A stretch of DNA of 64,000 nucleotides, from NCBI RefSeq assembly GCF_900183575.1, contig NZ_FXUZ01000004.1, positions 124,001 through 188,000 on the forward strand, given 5' to 3'. Origin of the DNA: Staphylococcus cornubiensis. GTDB taxonomy: Bacteria; Bacillota; Bacilli; Staphylococcales; Staphylococcaceae. Position 1 is the stretch's first letter; every line of letters begins with the position of its first letter. Below, in pieces: positions 27,176-36,569 of the stretch. The notes under the pieces were generated by a model. It was not told where the DNA came from and ran no database searches. It saw only the letters and a list, made by a program, of their open reading frames with translations. The translations under genes and the position numbers were made by a program.

Positions 27176-27324
27176 ACATATGGATTCAAAATCATCCGTA
27201 TCTACAAATAATATAAAAATAAAATAATGAATGGTTGTAAATCAAATTTAAATTGTTACACTTTTGACAAAATTCAGGGGCTGTGGGATAAATAGTATAA
27301 GGTTTTAGCGAGGAGAGAAACATC

Positions 27325-28515
27325 ATGAGTATTAGAACAGTCAGCTTGATCTTATTTAACATCGTCTCATCTATAGGTTCACGTATATTTAGTTTCGCAT
27401 GTGCATTTTACATATTACAACATACGGACAATACAGCCTGTTACACGATTTATTTAACGGCGATTGTCATTTCCACGCTTGTGACAGCTCCATTACTAGG
27501 TATTTTTTCTGATCGCTATCATAATAAACTGATGGTCATTATTGCACAGTTATTAAATGTCATTTTTCTATTTATATTCACCATTGCATTTGACATGTTC
27601 TTTAACTACATTGTCATTTTAGGCATTATTCTCAATATGACAGATGTCACTATCCGAACGTTTATCGATGTCAATGTGAATCATATTGTAAAAGAAGACT
27701 TCGAGCGTTACATATCATTAAGTCAAACTATCAATACGACGATTCATTTTCTAGCACCTATGATTGGGGGAATCACGATTGCTTTCTTTAATATCGAAAC
27801 TTTAGCGCTTCTCAACCTTGTGACAGCAGGCCTTGCCATCCTTTTTGTATTAAACTTACCATTAGATAAAGCATTAGCAATAGAAAGTATATCGATTAAA
27901 GAAAGTTGGCGAGAAGGTTATCAATATTTAAAGCGTAAGAAACCGTTGCGCCATTTATTCATCATGATGATTGCATTAAATTTTTTAATCACCGTCTTTT
28001 CAATAGGTATGCCCATCATAGCCGTCCAATTGATGCAGCTGACAGCACCTCAATTTGGCATCGTTGTGTCAGGTTATACAGTCGGAATGTTAGCATTCTC
28101 GTTTTTATTGACGAAAGAACCTGAAAAAGACCATTTGAAGTCAACATATCAACGTGCAATGCTGTTACAATGTGTGACGATATTGATTTTAGGTATCATG
28201 GCATCATTTGGAATGAACACGATTGTGGCAACACTGTTTTTCTTTATATTGAATGGCTTTATGGGCTTGTCTCAACCACTGGGGACAATACCGACATCGG
28301 TTTACTTGCAAGAGGCCATTGAAGATAAATATCAAGGACATGTGATGACATTAAAACAGACACTCCTTGAAATGTCGTCCCCAGTTGCGCTATTGTTTTT
28401 CGGAGTCGTATTGAACTATCACCAAGCTGTTGTTTATTTTATCGTTGTCGTATTGATCTTGGCACTGTATATATTTTTTAGTCGTATGGTTAAAAAGGGT
28501 TTTCGATTTGAATAA
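27325..28515 (+). CDS. MFS transporter (DHA3/MefA-like exporter)
   Basis: A 396-residue membrane protein with about 12 transmembrane helices. The N-terminal pattern (FNIVSSIGSRIFSFACAFYIL) and the loop motif GIFSDRYHNKLMVI between helices 2 and 3 place it with drug-efflux-type MFS proteins such as the DHA3/macrolide exporter group. GAGGAGAG lies before ATG 27325. It is monocistronic, and the substrate is unknown. Confidence 0.82.
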   Translation: MSIRTVSLILFNIVSSIGSRIFSFACAFYILQHTDNTACYTIYLTAIVISTLVTAPLLGIFSDRYHNKLMVIIAQLLNVIFLFIFTIAFDMFFNYIVILGIILNMTDVTIRTFIDVNVNHIVKEDFERYISLSQTINTTIHFLAPMIGGITIAFFNIETLALLNLVTAGLAILFVLNLPLDKALAIESISIKESWREGYQYLKRKKPLRHLFIMMIALNFLITVFSIGMPIIAVQLMQLTAPQFGIVVSGYTVGMLAFSFLLTKEPEKDHLKSTYQRAMLLQCVTILILGIMASFGMNTIVATLFFFILNGFMGLSQPLGTIPTSVYLQEAIEDKYQGHVMTLKQTLLEMSSPVALLFFGVVLNYHQAVVYFIVVVLILALYIFFSRMVKKGFRFE

Positions 28516-28686
28516 AATCGGAATAAGTTGATACATTCACTATGTCTATATTGGGATTGCTGAACCGTGCTGTGCTTCTCCTTACTTTTTTAATAATCTG
28601 TTAACTTAATGGCTAACAAAACAAAAATTGGTAGCTATATGTTAAGATACAATTAACTATCATTAATAGACGGTAGGTGTTCAATA

Positions 28687-28806
28687 TTGAAAAAAAGCAA
28701 AAAAAACGAAAAATTTTTTGACACAGAAAATAAATTTAACATTTTTTTGTCTATTCCTGATTTCTTTGTAACTATATTAAAAATTATAAAAAGCTTCTTT
28801 ATTTGA
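28687..28806 (+). CDS. Possible small lysine-rich membrane peptide
   Basis: A 39-codon ORF starting at TTG 28687. Its N-terminus is very lysine-rich (KKSKKNEK) and it has a hydrophobic C-terminal helix (IPDFFVTILKIIKSFFI). A weak GGTAGGTG lies upstream, and the ORF runs directly into the bidirectional hairpin at 28806. It is convergent with the small peptide ORF on the other strand. The size suggests a small membrane or immunity-type peptide, but its AT-richness makes chance coding possible. Confidence 0.3.
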   Translation: MKKSKKNEKFFDTENKFNIFLSIPDFFVTILKIIKSFFI

Positions 28807-28839
28807 AAAATCAGATCTGAAGTTACAGATCTGATTTTT
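28806..28839. terminator. Bidirectional terminator between convergent small ORFs
   Basis: A perfect 14-bp stem: AAAAATCAGATCTG (28806-28819) with CAGATCTGATTTTT (28826-28839). The A- and U-rich ends allow termination on both strands. Confidence 0.85.
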
Positions 28840-28847
28840 ATAATAAT

Positions 28848-28925
28848 TTATTTTCGGCGTGTACTTCCAGATAACGGAAGAACCCATCCAATTAAAAAGC
28901 GTAATAAAGGACCCATCCCATTCAT
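28848..28925 (-). CDS. Possible 25-residue cationic amphipathic peptide
   Basis: The ORF encodes MNGMGPLLRFLIG followed by WVLPLSGSTRRK. A purine-rich GAGGAAGGA lies just upstream, and a second ATG at 28916 has better spacing. The stop is 9 bases before the terminator hairpin. The peptide is short, hydrophobic and ends in basic residues, like phenol-soluble modulins or leaderless bacteriocins, but no known sequence is matched. Just upstream in another frame (29006-28944) lies a similar tryptophan-rich stretch without a normal start codon. Confidence 0.4.
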   Translation of the reverse strand: MNGMGPLLRFLIGWVLPLSGSTRRK

Positions 28926-29143
28926 TCCTTCCTCTTATAATTATTATCTTCTCCAAGAACGAGTTACAAATTGAACACCAGTCCAAAGCCACTTTGTAAG
29001 ACCAATTATACAATTTTTCCCTCCTTACAATATTATATCAACATGGTTTTTCGAAATATAAAACACTTCAATACATTGAAATAAAATTATCATATAAAGA
29101 AAGTTGTTGAGTATAAAATTACAATGGTGCTTATTAAAAAATA

Positions 29144-29182
29144 AAAAGTCGAAACCAAATTTAATATATGATTTCGACTTTT
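29144..29182. terminator. AT-flanked hairpin
   Basis: Stem AAAAGTCGAAA (29144-29154) with TTTCGACTTTT (29172-29182). It looks like a bidirectional terminator, though no gene ends immediately before it. Confidence 0.55.
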
Positions 29183-29276
29183 AATCTGAAATTAGAGAAT
29201 ATAATTGGAATTACTCAAAATGTTTACATCTACAACTCAATATAAAGAAACCAATTTTACGTTTCCTGAGTGATGT

Positions 29277-29316
29277 AACTCACCAATGCTTCAAAAAGAT
29301 GACGCATTGGTGAGTT
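29277..29316 (-). terminator. Hairpin downstream of the GH101 gene
   Basis: A perfect 13-bp stem AACTCACCAATGC (29277-29289) with GCATTGGTGAGTT (29304-29316) lies 47 bases beyond the stop of the surface enzyme gene. It lacks a long T-run and may stabilise the mRNA end. Confidence 0.55.
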
Positions 29317-29362
29317 GGAGGTTAAGTTTCCTTTCCTACATAATCATATTGTGTTGTGTGCT

Positions 29363-32300
29363 TTATTTCTCTTTACGTTGGCGTCTGAATCCGAATGTTG
29401 TCAAGATTGCGCCAACCATCATCGCCATTAAAGGTCCACGTGTATTCTGAGTCGTATCCCCAGTTTTTGGTAATTCAGCAAGCTGTGCATCTGGTAATGG
29501 TTGTGTCGCGACACTGTCAACTTGAACGTTTGCTTGTTGCGTTGGTGCATGGTCCATACCGTGTTGCATAGGTGCTGCCATTTGGTGCATTGGTGCTTCT
29601 GCTGGTGTCATTGAAGCTATCGCATGAGACTGCATCATATGTGCATCCATTGTTTTAGATGCGACATTACTCATTTTTGGATCCATTTTCGTCGCATGAT
29701 TTGGCATAGCGCCTGACGTATTTGTTAATGTTGTTTTGACGTGATTGGGAGTTTCTTCGTTTGTCGCCATTGCTGCTGTTGCGTCTACAGTGTCCGCTTC
29801 GGAAGATGTTACAGTCGGTGCTACAGTAGTACCATCTGTTTCGTTAGCGTGACTGACAGGAACATCGTTGTGCTCTGTTTGACCTTCCGCGTTAGGCGTG
29901 TCTTCAGTGCTTGTTCCCTTAACATCAGAACTTGTGTCAGTATTGTTGTTCGCATCTGTCACGTCATTGTGATCGCTCGGTGCAACAATAGTCGGATTTG
30001 AATTTGTGTCATGACTATTATTTTCAGCAGTCGTGTTTGAACTATCGCCTTTATCACTTGGTGGTGTGTTGCTGCTATCATTATCAACTTCACGGATAGA
30101 AAGGTTGTCGAGGATGAAATCTTTCGTACCTTCGAAGTTAACTTGGCTCGCATCTTTCACACCTCTCGTATCAGGTTGTGTTTTGGTTGAATAAATACCA
30201 ATCCAAGTTTGACCATTTTCATCGCCTGTCACTTTGAAAGTCACACGTTTTGCTTTGCCACCATCGATTGTATTTTTCAATGGTGTTGTTTTAAAGTCGC
30301 GATTTTTAGAAATGTCACCACTACCTGTCGCAAATGCATACGTATCATCAGATCCAGCTTCATAGTCAAATGATACTTCATACGTTTTTCCTGGTTCGAA
30401 ATGGAAGTTTTGCGGTATTGTTTGGATTACCATTTTATCTTTGCCTGTTTGACCGTTCACCTTAAGCGACCATTTGCCGTCAATCACGTCATCTACACGT
30501 TTATTGTTCCAACCGCGTTGTGTGTATGGCGCATTTTTCTCAGATAAGTGAATACGATTATCTTCAACGCCTTCTACTTCTGATACGACGAATGGGAATA
30601 AACCTTGTGGTACATTTTCAAAGTCTTGTGTGAATGTACCGTTTTGAAGTAGGTTAGAACCATTTTCTAGGACGCGAATATCATCGAAATAAGTGGCACC
30701 TTTACCCGGATCGCGTTGGATGTTGAAGTCCACTTTACCATCTTCTGGAGTGACAAAGTATACGTACATATTTTGGAAATAACTGCCGCCATTTTTAAAT
30801 GTTGCAGCATTATTATTGTGTGCGTCTGCTTTGACATAGTTTTTTGCGATAGATTGTCCGACCTCATTGCTTGCGAGTGTTTCGCCATTATGTGTCACTG
30901 AAATGTGTGATGCAGCCTCACTTCGGTTATCGACGCCGACATATAACGCGTAACGTTGACCAGGTGTTAATCCTGTTAATTGTTGAGTTAATTTCGTATT
31001 TTTTGTCGGGCTATCAATTTTGAGCATTTCATTCGATGTTGTTGATTTTTCGATGCTCACTTTATCTTTTTCACCCTCGATTGTCCAAGGTGTGAGTTTT
31101 TGTGAGTTAAAGCCTGCATCTTTTATGTGCATGTCTTCACTCCAGTTGACATCTGTGTTATCAGGTTGTGCCACTTTATAAACGACATAAGGTGTGTCCG
31201 CTTTAATATTATCGAGTGTCACTTGGTGGTCTTTGACAGCAATCGTACGTGGTGAAACGCGACCTGTCTCAGTTAACTCATAAAGGACGACTTGGTCTGT
31301 ATCCCATGACTCAGGGAGCTGCCAAGTTGTTGATCCTCCTTTTTTGTTCCAGTGATATAATTTTTCGCTATCGCCAGTTAAAGGTTGACCATTTGAATCC
31401 CAATCCCATGGTAATAAATAGGCGTCACCATCTAGTACAGTGCGACCGTTCAACTCAATCGTACGTGAGCGGTAGTTATCAATATCATTTTTATAGTCAT
31501 TTGATTTACGTTTTACAGTAACTTTATCGCCGGCTTCATTTTCTAAATCAACTTGCATTTCCGGTGTCCAGTTAATCGTTTGACCATTTGCAGTCATTTC
31601 AACAGGGTCACCATCGACGATACGCATCACTTTATAATGTTGTAAAAACTTCGTCGGTAAGTCGACGTTGAAAATGTTTTTAATATAAGCCGAATAATCG
31701 TTTCGACCTTGCCAACCTTCAAAGTCTTTCATATCATAGCCGCCAAGAAGTGGGAAGTCGGCTGCACCTGAATATTGTGGATAGTTACCCACCCATGAGT
31801 CTTTTTGATGGTTACGTAAAAAGCGAGCCACTTCTGAGTTAATCCCTTTATTTTGGTACGTACCATAAGTTAAATCTGCTGCCCAGTGTTGGAATGTTGA
31901 GTCATACTCCATACCGTGACCCCATTCAACGCCAACACGCCAACCTAAGTCATTGATTTCCTTCGCTAACTGGTGTGATGGCCAAGCACTGTTATCACCA
32001 GATTGTCCGTTACCCCATACATCGACGTAAATAAAGTCGAGATCATCGCCAACAATTTGTTTCAGTGCTTCGAAACGTTCTTTACGTCCGTGTGTTAAAT
32101 CATAGTCTGCATCGATGTCAAAGCCTTGGTCGAGCCAGTTCCAACCATACATATAACTGCCGTCTTCATTTTTTCTTAAAAGGTCAGGGTTAAACGCTTT
32201 AGATTCTGGATAAGTTTCAGAAGCGTTAATATGGAGACCGAAACGTGCCCCATAATTTGCCCCTTTTTGAAGTAACGTTTTGAAATCTTCCACGCCACCT

Positions 32301-34273
32301 ATACGTTGACCGATATTGTCATAATCTAAATGGCCAGAGTCGTGACCTTCACTGTTATAGCCTTTTAATAAAATCGATTGTCCTAAACCATCTGTGTTGA
32401 GGTAGAATTTTTTCACACCATCCAATGTTTTTAAGAATGGATTTTGTGCCTGTGAACCAAAATTCATCGCGATACGATAACCTACGAGATCCGGCACTTC
32501 TTCTGCGCCATATGGGTTGTTCATAATCGTACGGTAAGCAATCGCACCGTCTTGCCAGTTGATCTCGCCATCTTTGTTTTCATCTTCAGCAATCGCTATT
32601 TTGACATGTGGTAATAAGCCCTGTGATTTCGCATCTGGATGTTCAGCATCTTTTTGGATAATCCAAGGCATAGAACCTAAACCGACAGCGACGCCGTTAT
32701 CTGTTTCTGTAGACTGGGCATTGACACGTAAAAAGTCCTGGTCACCACCAAAGCCGATTTGTGCGTTACTCCATAATCCTGCGCTGTAATCATCATTTGA
32801 CACGAAACCATACATCATAAAGTCATTAAAATTATTTTTGAAATTTTCATCAATGTTGTACGACTTATCGCCGCTTTGCATTGTATTCGTCGACATTTTA
32901 GTTGTTTGAAGCTTGGCATTTTTTTGTTGATTATTCACTGATACGAGCGATTGACTCACAAAGCCGAAGTTACGAATAATATTTTTCGGATCTTTGTTGT
33001 TGTTTGTATAATCTGTCATCTGTAAATCGACCGTATTGTCAACAATAGATAAACGAAATTTGAAGTTCGCATCGATAGAATGTGAATCATTTTGTGCAGT
33101 TAAATCATATTCAGCAGTGTGATCATCAATTTTCTTGTATTTCACTGTTGGTGTTACGACTTCACCATTCACGATGACTTGACGGGCATCTGTCACTTGG
33201 GCGTCGACTTTTTTACCATTTTTCAATGTGTAATATTTAACAGCAGGGAATGTTTTGTCAATTGTTGCTGTCATATCTTTTGAGCTCAGTTGATCGACGG
33301 CATCATCTTGTTGTTTCGTTGCTGCACGAGTCATCGTTTTTTTCGGATCTGCTGTTGTTGTGTTGTCACGTGGCGGTGTAGCGACATTTTCTTTTTCTAC
33401 TGTACGCGCATCTTCAGGTTGATCTTGTGAAGGTGAAGAGGATTGTGGATTGCTGTCGACACTTTCCGTTGTGACATTTGTCTCCTCTGTCGCGTCTGCT
33501 TGTTGTGCATACGGTGTCGGCGCAGTTTGGCCATCATTTTGTTGCACTACATGTCCGTCCTTTGATGTTGGAGAAGGATCAACATTTTCAGGTTGTGCCT
33601 CAGTAGATGGTCCTTGTGTTGTTGCTTCAGTTGACGGCGATGGTCCTGGTTGTTTTTGTGATGTTGCCGCATCTGTCTTTGTTTTGTCTACTGTTTGCTC
33701 ATCTGTATTTGCTTGATTTTGAGTAGTGTCTGTTTCCGCTACAGGTGTAGAATCTTTGGAAGGTGTTTCAGCTGTTGCATCATCAGCGGGCTTTTGTTGC
33801 TCTGCTTCTTGAGGTGTTTCAGACTTTGGTTGTTGTTTGTTGTCTGTAGTGGATTGTTCCTCAGCTGTTTGTTGTGCTTCAGAAGGTGTCGGGTTTTGAC
33901 GCGCTGTTGCGTCATTAGTTTTTGGTGCGTCTGTGACAGGAGGTGCAGTTGTTGGATCTGCTGTTTGCGTTGCACTTTCATCTTGTGTTGTTTGATCCGT
34001 TTTGGTCTGTGCTTGATCTTGAGATGGTGTTATTTCATCCGTTTGCTTAGTTGACTCTGTTGTCGTGTCTGCTTTAGATTGCGTTGTGTCAGTTGACGAA
34101 GTGTGAGAAGCAGCCGTCTCTGCTCGATTCGTTTCTGTTTGAGCAGGTGTAGCTGTTTCAGCGGCAGATGCAGTTGTGTCAAGTGTTATAAATAATGTCA
34201 CACCTAATAATACAGATGAAGTCCCAATTGCATATTTCCGGATACCATAGTTTTGTTTCTGTTGATTTAACAT
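29363..34273 (-). CDS. Cell-wall-anchored GH101 endo-alpha-N-acetylgalactosaminidase
   Basis: A surface enzyme of 1636 residues that releases Gal-beta-1,3-GalNAc from mucin-type O-glycans. In order: a YSIRK-type signal peptide (NYGIRKYAIGTSSVLLGVTL), a Thr/Gln/Pro-rich low-complexity stalk (about 50-310), the GH101 core, carbohydrate-binding-like modules (about 1080-1400), a Ser/Asn-rich linker, a Met/His-rich segment (about 1522-1575), LPKTG (1601-1605), a hydrophobic helix and a charged tail. The catalytic pair is Asp751 in YVDVWGNG and Glu783 in VEWGHG, with the same 32-residue spacing as D764/E796 of pneumococcal EngSP. ATG 34273 is used because GTG 34285 overlaps GAGGAG. It is divergent from the GalNAc operon. 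Confidence 0.92.
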   Translation of the reverse strand: MLNQQKQNYGIRKYAIGTSSVLLGVTLFITLDTTASAAETATPAQTETNRAETAASHTSSTDTTQSKADTTTESTKQTDEITPSQDQAQTKTDQTTQDESATQTADPTTAPPVTDAPKTNDATARQNPTPSEAQQTAEEQSTTDNKQQPKSETPQEAEQQKPADDATAETPSKDSTPVAETDTTQNQANTDEQTVDKTKTDAATSQKQPGPSPSTEATTQGPSTEAQPENVDPSPTSKDGHVVQQNDGQTAPTPYAQQADATEETNVTTESVDSNPQSSSPSQDQPEDARTVEKENVATPPRDNTTTADPKKTMTRAATKQQDDAVDQLSSKDMTATIDKTFPAVKYYTLKNGKKVDAQVTDARQVIVNGEVVTPTVKYKKIDDHTAEYDLTAQNDSHSIDANFKFRLSIVDNTVDLQMTDYTNNNKDPKNIIRNFGFVSQSLVSVNNQQKNAKLQTTKMSTNTMQSGDKSYNIDENFKNNFNDFMMYGFVSNDDYSAGLWSNAQIGFGGDQDFLRVNAQSTETDNGVAVGLGSMPWIIQKDAEHPDAKSQGLLPHVKIAIAEDENKDGEINWQDGAIAYRTIMNNPYGAEEVPDLVGYRIAMNFGSQAQNPFLKTLDGVKKFYLNTDGLGQSILLKGYNSEGHDSGHLDYDNIGQRIGGVEDFKTLLQKGANYGARFGLHINASETYPESKAFNPDLLRKNEDGSYMYGWNWLDQGFDIDADYDLTHGRKERFEALKQIVGDDLDFIYVDVWGNGQSGDNSAWPSHQLAKEINDLGWRVGVEWGHGMEYDSTFQHWAADLTYGTYQNKGINSEVARFLRNHQKDSWVGNYPQYSGAADFPLLGGYDMKDFEGWQGRNDYSAYIKNIFNVDLPTKFLQHYKVMRIVDGDPVEMTANGQTINWTPEMQVDLENEAGDKVTVKRKSNDYKNDIDNYRSRTIELNGRTVLDGDAYLLPWDWDSNGQPLTGDSEKLYHWNKKGGSTTWQLPESWDTDQVVLYELTETGRVSPRTIAVKDHQVTLDNIKADTPYVVYKVAQPDNTDVNWSEDMHIKDAGFNSQKLTPWTIEGEKDKVSIEKSTTSNEMLKIDSPTKNTKLTQQLTGLTPGQRYALYVGVDNRSEAASHISVTHNGETLASNEVGQSIAKNYVKADAHNNNAATFKNGGSYFQNMYVYFVTPEDGKVDFNIQRDPGKGATYFDDIRVLENGSNLLQNGTFTQDFENVPQGLFPFVVSEVEGVEDNRIHLSEKNAPYTQRGWNNKRVDDVIDGKWSLKVNGQTGKDKMVIQTIPQNFHFEPGKTYEVSFDYEAGSDDTYAFATGSGDISKNRDFKTTPLKNTIDGGKAKRVTFKVTGDENGQTWIGIYSTKTQPDTRGVKDASQVNFEGTKDFILDNLSIREVDNDSSNTPPSDKGDSSNTTAENNSHDTNSNPTIVAPSDHNDVTDANNNTDTSSDVKGTSTEDTPNAEGQTEHNDVPVSHANETDGTTVAPTVTSSEADTVDATAAMATNEETPNHVKTTLTNTSGAMPNHATKMDPKMSNVASKTMDAHMMQSHAIASMTPAEAPMHQMAAPMQHGMDHAPTQQANVQVDSVATQPLPDAQLAELPKTGDTTQNTRGPLMAMMVGAILTTFGFRRQRKEK

Positions 34274-34331
34274 TTGTCTATGCACTCCTCATAAGATTAA
34301 TTGAATTGAATATATAATGATTATTTATCTT

Positions 34332-34345
34332 TGTAAACCTTTTCA
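34332..34345. promoter_or_regulatory. cre-like site near GH101 start
   Basis: TGTAAACCTTTTCA fits the CcpA cre pattern TGWAANCGNTNWCA except for one base of the central CG. It is about 60 bases before the GH101 start codon, so carbon-catabolite repression is plausible. Confidence 0.4.
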
Positions 34346-34498
34346 ACCTCGTCATATTGGCTTTTTTGGCAGGTTGTAGGTTAGGAATTAATACCACTTT
34401 TTAAACACTTTTCAGATCTTTTGGAGTGACAAAAAATGTACACAGCGACATAGTTTAGTACGATTGTTCATTAATGCGCAAACTAATTATTTTTTAGA

Positions 34499-34512
34499 GT
34501 GGTTATAACCAG
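34499..34512. promoter_or_regulatory. GntR-family operator, copy 1
   Basis: GTGGTTATAACCAG contains the 12-bp palindrome TGGTTATAACCA. An identical 14-mer lies at 34680-34693. This copy is on the GH101 side of the divergent region. Confidence 0.75.
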
Positions 34513-34548
34513 AAAATAATGTAAAAAAATTTTTTTGAGCAACGATTT

Positions 34549-34562
34549 TGAAAAGGTTTTCA
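34549..34562. promoter_or_regulatory. cre-like palindrome in the divergent GH101/gntR region
   Basis: TGAAAAGGTTTTCA sits inside a longer near-palindrome (TTTTGAAAAGGTTTTCAAAA) and matches the cre consensus except for the central C. It lies between the two GntR operators and suits CcpA control of the divergent genes. Confidence 0.5.
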
Positions 34563-34679
34563 AAAAGTGCAACAATAATGCTGTAAGTTGCCATATACAA
34601 TGTTGTAGGCTGTTTGTTTGAAGAACAAAAATTAAAATTAAAGCCTTTACAAAAATAGCAAGAGTCTTTATAATTCAAG

Positions 34680-34693
34680 GTGGTTATAACCAG
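34680..34693. promoter_or_regulatory. GntR-family operator, copy 2, abutting gntR
   Basis: GTGGTTATAACCAG again, ending one base before the AGGCGGTG ribosome binding site of the regulator gene. Binding here would block transcription or elongation of the operon and autoregulate the regulator. Confidence 0.75.
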
Positions 34694-34708
34694 TAGGCGG
34701 TGAATATC

Positions 34709-35419
34709 ATGTCTGAAAAATTACCATTGTACTATCAAGTGTACAAAGGGATTCATAGTCGTATTAAAGCTGGTGAGTATAAAGAAGGGGACAAAATACC
34801 ATCAGAACGTAAGCTGTGTGAGCAGTTTGGTGTGAGTCGAATTACTGTGCGTGAAGCATTAGATCGTTTGGAAAAAGACCACGTCATTAAACGCGAACAC
34901 GGTAAAGGATCCTTTGTGCTAGGTAGTCAATACACACAGTTTTTAAACGAGCTTTATAGTTTTAAAGATGAAATAGAAAAAAATGGTGATGAGGCGAGTA
35001 CAAAAATGTTAAGCATTAAACTCATACCATCCACCACTTTTTTACAAGAAAAAATGAACCTGAAACCCTATCAATATGTTTATGAATTAAAGCGTTTACG
35101 ACTTTCCAATGATATTCCTCTCATTTACGAGGTGAGTTATTTGCCAATGCGTTTTTGCGAAGGGCTCGAACAATTTGATTTTAATCGTGTCTCTTTATAT
35201 GAAACGCTTAATCGTCATTACGGTTTGCAAATTACGAATGCTTGTGAAAATTTGACGGCGAGTAAGTTGAGTAAAGAACATGCGAAGTTGTTGAACGGTG
35301 TTGTTGATGACAGTTGTATGTTTATTGAACGCTTTAGTTATGTAGGCGAAGATTTGATTGAGTTTACACAGAGTATTGCAAGTGGCCATAAATATAAATA
35401 CACGGTGCAATTAATGTAA
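34709..35419 (+). CDS. GntR/HutC family regulator of GalNAc utilisation
   Basis: A 236-residue repressor. The N-terminal winged helix (PLYYQVYKGIHSRIKAGEYKE, then KIPSERKLCEQFGVSRITVREALDRLE) and a C-terminal UTRA ligand domain identify the HutC subfamily. Regulators of this kind control aga/gad GalNAc genes in other Firmicutes. ATG 34709 is 6 nt from AGGCGGTG; GTG 34700 overlaps it. It is the first gene of the ten-gene operon and is flanked by the two TGGTTATAACCA operators. The inducer is probably a GalNAc- or galactosamine-phosphate derivative. Confidence 0.85.
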   Translation: MSEKLPLYYQVYKGIHSRIKAGEYKEGDKIPSERKLCEQFGVSRITVREALDRLEKDHVIKREHGKGSFVLGSQYTQFLNELYSFKDEIEKNGDEASTKMLSIKLIPSTTFLQEKMNLKPYQYVYELKRLRLSNDIPLIYEVSYLPMRFCEGLEQFDFNRVSLYETLNRHYGLQITNACENLTASKLSKEHAKLLNGVVDDSCMFIERFSYVGEDLIEFTQSIASGHKYKYTVQLM

Positions 35420-35447
35420 TCATTAAAATGATATGGGAGGTAGTATT

Positions 35448-36563
35448 GTGTTACATGAAACAGATACTTATCGAGAAATAAAGCAACAACCACAAACTTT
35501 GAAAAAAACGTTTGATATTGTTCAAGCGCAACAAGAAGCATTTGGTCAATTTGTGAATCACATTGAACAAGCGCATGCAGGAAAAAAATTAAAAGTGCTT
35601 TTCACAGGTGCGGGCTCAAGCGCCTATGTGGGTGACGTCGCACGTATGGCACGCAACACAGCGGTGATGTCAAACTTTGAATTTGAATCTGTACCAACGA
35701 CACATTTTGTGACAGACCCACAACTTTATATTGATGACCAAACAGCGTATCTCGTTGTGTCGTTTGCGCGCTCGGGTAACAGTCCAGAAACGAAAGCGAC
35801 AGTCGAATTTGTGAATGAACTTTCTCAAAATGTTTATCACTTATTCATTACAAATAATAAAGACGGCTTCTTAGGGGCATACGAAGCGGATAAAGACAAT
35901 GTGTTCAAAGTGATTCTCCCTGAAGAAACGAACGACAAGTCACTGGCGATGACATCAAGCTTTTCATCGATGTTATTTGCGAGCTACTTACTTTTCGGTG
36001 GTACAGTAAGCCCACAATTTTTCGAGATTGCAGCGTCTAACTTTGATTGGCTCGAACAACAAGCACAAGCTGTGAATGCACTTGAATTTTCGAAAGTGTT
36101 TTACGTAGGGACAGGCTTGATTGGTGAGTTAACAAAAGAAGTGAGCTTAAAATTGAACGAATTAACTGCTGGCCAAACAGAAATAGCACGTGAAACAACG
36201 TTAGGTTTTAGACATGGTCCTAAAGCAGGTTTAAGTAAAGACGCTATTTTCATTATGATGCGTAGTAATGGGGCATACCATCGTCAATATGAAGATGACT
36301 TAATCAAAGAAGTTGGTGAAGTGAAAGATCGTTACAAAATGTATATTTTAGACGGTCAAAATGATGCGGGCGAGCATACAGTACAGCTTCCACAATCTGA
36401 ATCATTAACAGATATGGAACTTGCGCTTCAATATTTAATGTTTGGCCAGTTACTTGCTGCACAACGTTCTGACGCATTAGGTTTAAATCCCGATAATCCA
36501 AGTCCAGACGGCTTTATCAACCGTGTTGTTAAAGGGGTAACAATTTATCCAGTTAAAGGGTGA
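35448..36563 (+). CDS. agaS: AgaS-type galactosamine-6-phosphate deaminase/isomerase
   Basis: A 371-residue cytosolic enzyme with two SIS domains (VLFTGAGSSAYVGDVARM near residues 43-60; VFYVGTGLIGELTKEVSLKL near 215-234). AgaS converts galactosamine-6-phosphate to tagatose-6-phosphate plus ammonia. The start is GTG 35448, with GGGAGG (35435-35440) 7 nt before it; the ATG at 35433 overlaps that sequence. It follows the regulator by 28 bases, and the kinase and aldolase for the next steps come directly after. Confidence 0.88.
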   Translation: MLHETDTYREIKQQPQTLKKTFDIVQAQQEAFGQFVNHIEQAHAGKKLKVLFTGAGSSAYVGDVARMARNTAVMSNFEFESVPTTHFVTDPQLYIDDQTAYLVVSFARSGNSPETKATVEFVNELSQNVYHLFITNNKDGFLGAYEADKDNVFKVILPEETNDKSLAMTSSFSSMLFASYLLFGGTVSPQFFEIAASNFDWLEQQAQAVNALEFSKVFYVGTGLIGELTKEVSLKLNELTAGQTEIARETTLGFRHGPKAGLSKDAIFIMMRSNGAYHRQYEDDLIKEVGEVKDRYKMYILDGQNDAGEHTVQLPQSESLTDMELALQYLMFGQLLAAQRSDALGLNPDNPSPDGFINRVVKGVTIYPVKG

Positions 36564-36569
36564 GTAACA

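Noticed and set aside
28777..29013. 78-codon minus-strand frame starting at TTG
   Set aside because: It reads through the terminator hairpin and overlaps the better-placed 25-residue ORF in another frame. I keep only the shorter ORF as a candidate.
29741..34054. Several open frames on the + strand opposite the GH101 gene
   Set aside because: They arise from the repetitive Thr/Gln/Asp-rich codons of the surface protein; they have cysteine-rich, implausible compositions and no ribosome binding sites.
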